In this document: piece after piece, positions 58,738 through 64,000 of the stretch | Numbering within the stretch: position 1 is the stretch's first letter | Layout of the letters: each line of letters opens with the position of its first letter | Assembly: GCF_023667495.1 (NCBI RefSeq) | Contig: NZ_JAMOZL010000007.1 | Span: forward strand, 124,001 to 188,000 | Source: Dyadobacter sp. MSC1_007 | GTDB lineage: Bacteria > Bacteroidota > Bacteroidia > Cytophagales > Spirosomataceae | DNA: 64,000 nt | Direction: 5' to 3' | Program-made: the position numbers and the translations under genes | The notes under the pieces: generated by a model | What the model was told of the DNA's origin: nothing | The model's database searches: none | The model's input: the letters and a program-made list of their open reading frames with translations, nothing else

Positions 58738-60321
58738 ATGAAATCCTTACCATTCATTGACCTCTTTATCGTCATTGCCTACCTGGCAGGAATGGTTGCG
58801 GTAGGTGTTTATTTTTCAAGACGAAATACAACTGCAGACCAGTTTACGAAAGCTTCCGGCAGTATTCCGGGTTGGGCCATCGGAATCTCCATTTACGCGA
58901 CATTTCTTAGCAGCAATACTTTTCTTGGCGTACCGGGCAAGGCCTTCGGAAGCAACTGGAACTCATTTGTTTTTAGTTTATCGATGCCGTTTGCCGCATG
59001 GGTAGCGACCAAGTTTTTCATACCTTTTTACAGAAGCACCGGAGAGGTGTCGGCATACACCCACCTAGAACATCGTTTTGGTCCCTGGGCCAGGACTTAC
59101 GCGGTGGTATGCTTTCTTTTAACGCAATTGGCCCGTATGGGTTCTATTTTCTTTGGGATTGCATTAAGTCTTCAGGCGCTCACCGGCTATCCCATGTCGA
59201 CGATCATGATCGTGGTAGGGATATGCATTGTGCTTTACACCGTCATGGGCGGAATGGAAGCGGTGATCTGGACTGAGGTTGTGCAGGGCGTTATCAAGAC
59301 AATTGGTGCGTTGGTTATCCTCTATCTTGTAGTCGACGGGGTTTCGGGCGGAATGCCTGGAATTATCGATATCGGGAAAGCCAATGACAAGTTTAGTCTC
59401 GGTACCTACGCCCCGGATTTTACACAGGCGTCGTTTTGGGTGATTTTGTTCTACGGGTTTTTCATGAACCTGAACAATTTTGGCATGGATCAGAACTACG
59501 TTCAGCGCTATCATACAACCGGTTCAGCCAAAGAAGCAGCGGGGTCTGTGTGGCTTTGCGTGTACCTGTATGTGCCGGTTTCGTTGATATTCTTTTTGTT
59601 AGGTACTTGTTTATTTGCCTATTACCAGGGCAATCCCGAATTGTTGCAAGTCATTAAAATGCAGGTCGCAACGGAGAAACTGCCGGGAGGAACTTCCGAT
59701 GCCATTACGAGTCTTGCTGCGACACTCACACCAGCCGACTATGGCGACAAAGTAATGCCGCATTTTATGGTTAACAAAGTGCCGGTAGGTTTATTGGGAT
59801 TGATTATCGCTGCGATTATGTCGGCGGCGATGAGCACAATCAGCTCTGGAATGAATGCTTCTGCTACGGTGTTTTCGGTCGATATTTATCAAAAATATAT
59901 TAAAGAGGATCTGACACCGAAACAGTCGTTGCGCCTGCTTTACATTGCTACCACTGTTTTTGGTTTGCTGGGAATGGTAACCGGCATTGCGATGATCGGC
60001 GTGAAAAGTGTGCTGGATGTTTGGTGGATGCTTTCGGGCATATTCGCGGGCGGAATGCTCGGCTTGTTCCTGCTCGGGATTATATCCAGAAGTACCGGTA
60101 ACATTGAGGCGCTTACGGCTACTTTGATAGGGATCCTGGTTATTGTCTGGATGACGTTTTCAAACCAGCTGCCGGACAACTATTCGTATTTACGCAACCC
60201 GCTCCACCAGAATATGATCATGGTGGTGGGGACATTGACGATCTTCTTGACGGGAATGCTCCTGACCAGGCTCAGACGCAAGCAACCATCCGAAAAGAAC
60301 GTGCTTTTACACAGCAAATAA
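58738..60321 (+). CDS. Sodium:solute symporter (SSS family)
   Basis: A 527-aa membrane protein with about 13 helices of the LeuT-like SSS family (SGLT/PutP/NanT-Na type). Signs are FSRRNTTADQFTKASGSIPGWAIGISIYATFLSSNTFLGVPGKAFG near residues 28-75 and the helix 8 region AAIMSAAMSTISSGMNASATVFSVDIYQKYI, the Na2-site segment. It likely takes up a sugar, sugar acid or amino acid with sodium. The aldolase gene follows 66 nt later, suggesting uptake and breakdown of the same compound, e.g. sialic acid or a 2-keto-3-deoxy acid. Confidence 0.9.
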   Translation: MKSLPFIDLFIVIAYLAGMVAVGVYFSRRNTTADQFTKASGSIPGWAIGISIYATFLSSNTFLGVPGKAFGSNWNSFVFSLSMPFAAWVATKFFIPFYRSTGEVSAYTHLEHRFGPWARTYAVVCFLLTQLARMGSIFFGIALSLQALTGYPMSTIMIVVGICIVLYTVMGGMEAVIWTEVVQGVIKTIGALVILYLVVDGVSGGMPGIIDIGKANDKFSLGTYAPDFTQASFWVILFYGFFMNLNNFGMDQNYVQRYHTTGSAKEAAGSVWLCVYLYVPVSLIFFLLGTCLFAYYQGNPELLQVIKMQVATEKLPGGTSDAITSLAATLTPADYGDKVMPHFMVNKVPVGLLGLIIAAIMSAAMSTISSGMNASATVFSVDIYQKYIKEDLTPKQSLRLLYIATTVFGLLGMVTGIAMIGVKSVLDVWWMLSGIFAGGMLGLFLLGIISRSTGNIEALTATLIGILVIVWMTFSNQLPDNYSYLRNPLHQNMIMVVGTLTIFLTGMLLTRLRRKQPSEKNVLLHSK

Positions 60322-60387
60322 TGCAGGGGCTGGTTCACTGACCCCTGGTTTTCGATAGATTAATCACATTTCGCATATCCAATTCAT

Positions 60388-61371
60388 ATGATGTCATCTG
60401 CAACGTCTTCCGCCACCGCTTTGCCTCAAGGGTTCATTCCGGTCATGTTAACACCTTTTCTCGAATCCGGGGAAGTGGATTATGATGGATTGAAGGCTTT
60501 GACAGAATTATACCTCGAAGCGGGTTCCGCAGGACTTTTTGCCAACTGCCTTTCCAGTGAAATGTACGAATTGTCTGAGGATGAAAGGCTGGAAGTGACC
60601 CGTACTGTGGTGGAGCAGGTAGCTGGGCGGGTACCCGTCGTGGCCACAGGCACATTCGGAGGGCCGATTGCCGAGCAAGCACTTTTTGTAAAACGTATAT
60701 ATGATACCGGAGTACAGGCCGTGATTGTAATTACCGGACTTATAGCCGATGAAGACGAGTCGGATGCGGTATTTGTTCAAAGAGCTAACGAACTGATCAG
60801 TCTTACAGAGGACATTCCGCTTGGCTTTTATGAATGCCCTGTCCCTTACAAACGATTGATCAGCAGCGACATTCTGGCAGAACTGATGCCGACTAACCGC
60901 ATTATTTACCATAAAGACACTTGTCTGGACCTGGATGAAGTGATGCGCCGCATTAAGGTAGCAGAAGGTTGCCGGTTTGGATTGTACGACGCATATATGG
61001 TCAACGCAGTTGCTTCGCTGAATGCGGGCGCGGCGGGATTGTCCTGCATCCAGGGCAATATCTATCCTGAGCTGATTGTATGGATTTGTGAAAATTATAA
61101 TAATGCTGAAAAGCAGGCGGAAGTCGAAATGCTGCAAAAATTCTTCGTCGATTCGATGGAGATTGTGCATTCGGCTTACCCTACGATTGCCAAATACTGC
61201 CTCCAAAAAAGAGGCTTCCCGATCTCGACGTACACGCGTCGCGATGTGGGATTGTTGACGAGCGATTTGCAGGAGCAGGCTGATACACTGCTGGATGAAA
61301 TCGACAGGGTCCAGGCGGAACTGAACATTTCCAGTGTTTTTAAAAAGAGCCTTGCAGCACCATTGAAATAA
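60388..61371 (+). CDS. Dihydrodipicolinate synthase/N-acetylneuraminate lyase family aldolase
   Basis: A 327-aa TIM-barrel class I aldolase. The Schiff-base Lys176 is in IIYHKDTC and the catalytic Tyr148 in GFYECPVPYKR; the substrate-carboxylate loop is AGSAGLFANCLSSEMYELS in place of the usual G-T-T-G-E. The replaced loop argues against lysine biosynthesis (DapA) and for a catabolic role with the adjacent symporter. A 12-residue N-terminal arm precedes the barrel. Exact substrate not determinable. Confidence 0.9.
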   Translation: MMSSATSSATALPQGFIPVMLTPFLESGEVDYDGLKALTELYLEAGSAGLFANCLSSEMYELSEDERLEVTRTVVEQVAGRVPVVATGTFGGPIAEQALFVKRIYDTGVQAVIVITGLIADEDESDAVFVQRANELISLTEDIPLGFYECPVPYKRLISSDILAELMPTNRIIYHKDTCLDLDEVMRRIKVAEGCRFGLYDAYMVNAVASLNAGAAGLSCIQGNIYPELIVWICENYNNAEKQAEVEMLQKFFVDSMEIVHSAYPTIAKYCLQKRGFPISTYTRRDVGLLTSDLQEQADTLLDEIDRVQAELNISSVFKKSLAAPLK

Positions 61372-61406
61372 CCCGAACGGTCCATAAAACCCATACTTTC
61401 AAAGCT

Positions 61407-61730
61407 ATGACTTTTCCTAACCAACAAATTTTGTTTCGGGTAACCCAAGGCGACGAGGCGGCCTTCACGCAACTGCGGTCGTATTTTCATGTTCCTGCGT
61501 TCAAATTTTGCTCAGTCCTGCTAAAAGATGAAAAGGAAGCGGAAACGGTGATTGAAGATGTGTTTAGTAAGATCTGGGACGAAAGGCTTGCATTATGTGC
61601 AGATGATAATTTCCAATCTTATCTATTTACAAACCTGAAAAATCAGATTTTCGGTCAAATGAGAAAGTATAGCGACCCAGTAGCCAGGAAGCAATATTTG
61701 GACAGAATGCAATCGTTTCGGGCAGAGTAG
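61407..61730 (+). CDS. Region-2-only RNA polymerase sigma-70-like protein
   Basis: A 107-aa protein. FPNQQILFRVTQGDEAAFTQLRSYFHVPAFKFCSVLLKDEKEAETVIEDVFSKIWDERL and then NFQSYLFTNLKNQIFGQMRK match ECF sigma region 2 (core binding and -10 recognition) of the Bacteroidetes type. It stops where region 4 should begin; the downstream 148 nt hold no continuation in any frame I could see. It follows the aldolase by 35 nt. It may be a decoy, a remnant, or a partner-dependent factor. Confidence 0.75.
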   Translation: MTFPNQQILFRVTQGDEAAFTQLRSYFHVPAFKFCSVLLKDEKEAETVIEDVFSKIWDERLALCADDNFQSYLFTNLKNQIFGQMRKYSDPVARKQYLDRMQSFRAE

Positions 61731-61878
61731 AAAACTTTTTACCCGGTATAATATTAGTATTACCCGATTAAATAGTATTTTTTTAGAGGTTTGCAGACAT
61801 TGCAGGATGGATATTTAAAAAAAATTCATTTAAATTGAGCAATGGCAGAATACCTAAACCCTGCCTGTGTTGATTTAA

Positions 61879-62754
61879 ATGAAACCGCATTTCCACAAAG
61901 TCCCGATCCCGTCGAGGACTTCGTTTAGTATTCGTCATGACAAAGACTCCGGCTTTGGTACGGTATGGCATTACCATCCGGAGCTAGAATTGCATTATTT
62001 GGTTAAAGGAAGGGGAGTCCGGTTCATTGGTGACAATATCAGTAACTTCTCCGATGGCGAATTGATCCTGATGGGAGAAAATTTGCCGCACACCTGGCGC
62101 GTTGAAGAAGGTGCGAGCAACAGTACCGTCGAAGTAATAATCATCCACTTTTTGCCGAACTGCCTGGGGAGCGAATTGCTGCTCTTGCCAGAAGCTTATC
62201 AGATACCAAAACTCTTCGAACGGGCGAAGCGAGGCCTCCTCATTCAGGGGGAAGCCAGAGAAAAAGTGATCGAGTTAATGCATTCGGCTGTTGACGCCGA
62301 AAACCTCGACCGGTTGATAGCACTTTTGTCTATTCTTAAAATTTTGGCCGAGGCAAATGAATACGAAACCATCGCGTCAGCACATGCCTTTTATAAGTCG
62401 AACGATGCGGAAACACTTCGTTTGAACAAAATCTACGCTTATACGCTTTCCAACTACCGCAACGACATTTCATTGCAGGACGTAGCTTCTATCGCAAATT
62501 TGGGTATTACTTCGTTTTGCAGGTATTTCAAATTGATGACTAAAAAGACGTACAATGACTTTCTGGTGGAAATCCGGATCAGTCAGGCGTGCCGGTTTTT
62601 GATCGAAGATAAAATGGCTACTGAGGTAATTTGTTTCGAGTGCGGTTTTAACAATGTATCCAATTTTTACCGGCATTTCAAAAAGGTGACTGATATGACG
62701 CCATTGGAATACAAAAGGAAATATCTCTACAAAGCCGCACCCGAAATGGTGTGA
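61879..62754 (+). CDS. AraC-family regulator with cupin sensor
   Basis: A 291-aa protein. The N-terminal cupin-like sensor (TVWHYHPELELHYLVKGRGVRFIGDNI ... GELILMGENLPHTWRV) has the HxHxxxE-like pattern of sugar-sensing domains. C-terminal AraC HTH pair: DISLQDVASIANLGITSFCRYFKLMTKKTYNDFLVEIRISQACRFL and EVICFECGFNNVSNFYRHFKKVTDMTPLEYKRKY. It is a good candidate to control the symporter/aldolase cluster upstream. An AATAT-rich leader separates it from the sigma-like gene. Confidence 0.9.
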   Translation: MKPHFHKVPIPSRTSFSIRHDKDSGFGTVWHYHPELELHYLVKGRGVRFIGDNISNFSDGELILMGENLPHTWRVEEGASNSTVEVIIIHFLPNCLGSELLLLPEAYQIPKLFERAKRGLLIQGEAREKVIELMHSAVDAENLDRLIALLSILKILAEANEYETIASAHAFYKSNDAETLRLNKIYAYTLSNYRNDISLQDVASIANLGITSFCRYFKLMTKKTYNDFLVEIRISQACRFLIEDKMATEVICFECGFNNVSNFYRHFKKVTDMTPLEYKRKYLYKAAPEMV

Positions 62755-63189
62755 TCATTTATCATGTGTCCTCATCCATTCATCCATCGAATAACGCCCT
62801 GAGCCGATAATAGAGAAAGTTATCACCAGGATCAATGTAATCATCGAAAGCCATAATTCTGAGTTGAGATAGGAAAAACCCATCCGGATATTGACAAAGA
62901 ATACAGCAGTAAGCAGGATCGGAATCTGGATGAGGGATGCGATTCTGGTCAGGCATCCCATGGCAATCAGGAATCCTCCAAAAATGTGTGCAAAAGCTAC
63001 GTAATGAACGGCTGTAACAGTGTACAGATGGAAATCCAGCCCGGTAACCAAATGAGACAACTTGGTAGTATCGCTGATAAAGCTGATACCTTTAGCAAAC
63101 AAAAAAATCCCCAAAGCAATACGAACTAAATCCATCCAGGCAGGATGATGTGTATCGCCCCAATGCTCGATTCGATCCATCATGTTCAT
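62755..63189 (-). CDS. DoxX family membrane protein
   Basis: A 144-aa protein with four transmembrane helices. The DoxX signature is seen in LVRIALGIFLFAKGISFI, VAFAHIFGGFLIAMGCLTRIASLIQIPILLTAVFFVN. DoxX proteins are small quinone-linked membrane subunits of uncertain function, associated with oxidative stress in some bacteria. Its stop is adjacent to the AraC stop (0-nt gap), a convergent arrangement. Confidence 0.85.
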   Translation of the reverse strand: MNMMDRIEHWGDTHHPAWMDLVRIALGIFLFAKGISFISDTTKLSHLVTGLDFHLYTVTAVHYVAFAHIFGGFLIAMGCLTRIASLIQIPILLTAVFFVNIRMGFSYLNSELWLSMITLILVITFSIIGSGRYSMDEWMRTHDK

Positions 63190-63282
63190 AACTACAAGAA
63201 GTTTGGTTTGTAGAAAGTTACACTTTTAAATGGACGGAGTCAAGAGTAAATGGATTTTTTCCAAGAGTTTAAATAGCCCGGA

Positions 63283-64000
63283 TCAATGCTTTTCGATGAG
63301 CGAAGTATGTTTGGTATCCTTCATTTTGATGTAAATAATGAGGGATAGAAAAATGCAGGCCGTCACGTACCAGTAATAGTACGTTTCATGCCCTTGATTT
63401 TTAGCCCAAAGCGCGAGGTACTCCGCGGTACCCCCGAAAATGGCCACGGTAAGTGAATAGGGTAATCCCACACCCAAAGCGCGCACTTCCACAGGGAATA
63501 ACTCCGCTTTCACCACGGCATTGATGGACGTATAGCCGCTTACGATGATAAGCGCAGCCATCAGCAACCCGAATGCCGACCATAGTCCGGTGGTGTGACT
63601 TAATGTATTCAGTAATGGATAAGTGAAGATCGTTCCCAGAACACCGAACGAAATCAGTAGGGGCCGCCTGCCTACTTTGTCGCTGATCGCGCCGAAAACA
63701 GGTTGCAGCATTGCAAAAATGAATAATGAGCAGAATGTCAGCATGGTGGACTCGTACTTCGTTAATCCTACCGTATTGACCAGGAACTTCTGCATATAGG
63801 TCGTATAAGTGTAGAACGCAAGCGTACCGCCCATTGTGAGCCCTATTACGACCAGGATCGCTTTCGGGTGTTTAAGAAGCTCTTTGAGCGACCCTTCTTT
63901 CTTTACTTTCAAATCCTTTGCCTGGAATGCTTCTGTTTCGTTCAAATTGGCGCGTAGGTAAAGGGCTACCAATGAGAGCATTGCGCCAATGATGAAAGGA
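63283..64000 (-). CDS. MFS transporter, MHS (metabolite:H+ symporter) type, 5' truncated
   Basis: The C-terminal half of an MFS protein; the frame continues beyond the window edge (PFIIGAM upstream of an internal Met at 63981). Six helices are visible with the linker FQAKDLKVKKEGSLKELLKHPKA, DKVGRRPLLIS, and VKAELFPVEVRALGVGLPYSL, which is the MHS/ProP/KgtP-like signature of dicarboxylate or osmolyte transport. Substrate unknown. Confidence 0.85.
   Translation of the reverse strand, partial: PFIIGAMLSLVALYLRANLNETEAFQAKDLKVKKEGSLKELLKHPKAILVVIGLTMGGTLAFYTYTTYMQKFLVNTVGLTKYESTMLTFCSLFIFAMLQPVFGAISDKVGRRPLLISFGVLGTIFTYPLLNTLSHTTGLWSAFGLLMAALIIVSGYTSINAVVKAELFPVEVRALGVGLPYSLTVAIFGGTAEYLALWAKNQGHETYYYWYVTACIFLSLIIYIKMKDTKHTSLIEKH

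Noticed and set aside
60324-60350. Terminator between symporter and aldolase
   Set aside because: CAGGGG/CCCCTG forms a weak stem followed by only four Ts; it is more likely a minor hairpin within an operon.
60508-61206. 232-aa open frame opposite the aldolase gene
   Set aside because: Antisense to a clear TIM-barrel enzyme, with no family pattern and no start context.

Overview
The window looks like chromosomal DNA of a member of the Bacteroidota, most likely the Cytophagales and close to Dyadobacter. This is inferred from gene content, not from a database search. The supporting signs are two giant cargo proteins with a gliding-motility/type IX secretion (T9SS type B) C-terminal domain, Bacteroidota-type families (DUF5606, DUF3127, SIMPL, a DUF5117-like zinc protease), promoters of the TTG-N18-20-TAnnTTTG type, and few Shine-Dalgarno-like sites before starts. 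Genes are dense on both strands and no gene-free stretch exceeds 300 bases. I see no IS element, prophage, CRISPR array or rRNA. There is one tRNA, tRNA-Gln(TTG).

Layout. 1-7.6 kb: end of an S41 protease, an SDR, an Fsr-like MFS exporter, an RHH/PIN toxin-antitoxin pair with a perfect operator, a cytosolic-looking M23 peptidase, a large secreted zinc protease and a Ppx/GppA phosphatase. 7.7-16.7 kb: rpsU, a XerC-type recombinase, PEP carboxylase, MarR, SIMPL, YtxH, NudK-like Nudix, cupin and gamma-glutamyltransferase. 16.8-22.2 kb: a MacB-type permease, a tight unit of a 39-aa membrane peptide, a lipid kinase and a SUI1/YciH protein, an NTF2-like protein, a surface-type lipoprotein and MeaB. 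22.3-30.4 kb: M1 peptidase, FabH-like synthase, glycosyltransferase, deoC, DUF5606, engB, thioredoxin-fold protein and gmd. 30.4-39.7 kb: SPOR lipoprotein, murB, GT2, ROK kinase, SDR, MlaE/MlaF lipid transporter, polysaccharide flippase, TetR, tRNA-Gln and fabD.

39.7-45.8 kb holds the most striking structure: two adjacent genes for T9SS cargo proteins of more than 960 residues. They share an equal-length, gap-free block of 2174 bp that is nearly identical, while their N-terminal 240 residues have diverged. This looks like recent gene conversion or strong homogenisation. 46-50.4 kb is the sdhCAB respiratory operon, with a textbook Bacteroidota promoter, facing an OmpH/Skp-like gene across a 22-bp perfect terminator stem. 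50.4-57.8 kb holds cutC, a penicillin acylase, an orphan HigA-like regulator, DUF2795, an AlbA_2 protein, crcB, a DUF3127 protein with an SSB-like acidic tail, and a cystathionine gamma-synthase-type enzyme. 57.9-64 kb holds a VTT membrane protein and then what looks like a catabolic/regulatory cluster: sodium:solute symporter, DHDPS/NAL-type aldolase, a sigma factor reduced to region 2, an AraC regulator, DoxX, and a truncated MHS-type MFS transporter.

Functional themes are central carbon metabolism (ppc, sdhCAB, deoC), envelope and glycan building (gmd, murB, GT2, GT4, flippase, MlaEF, fabD, FabH-like), secreted proteolysis, and small regulatory modules. Nothing here is an obvious new multi-gene defence system. 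The best leads are the homogenised T9SS pair, the region-2-only sigma factor in the symporter/aldolase cluster, the microprotein/lipid-kinase/SUI1 unit, and several perfect palindromes upstream of genes.
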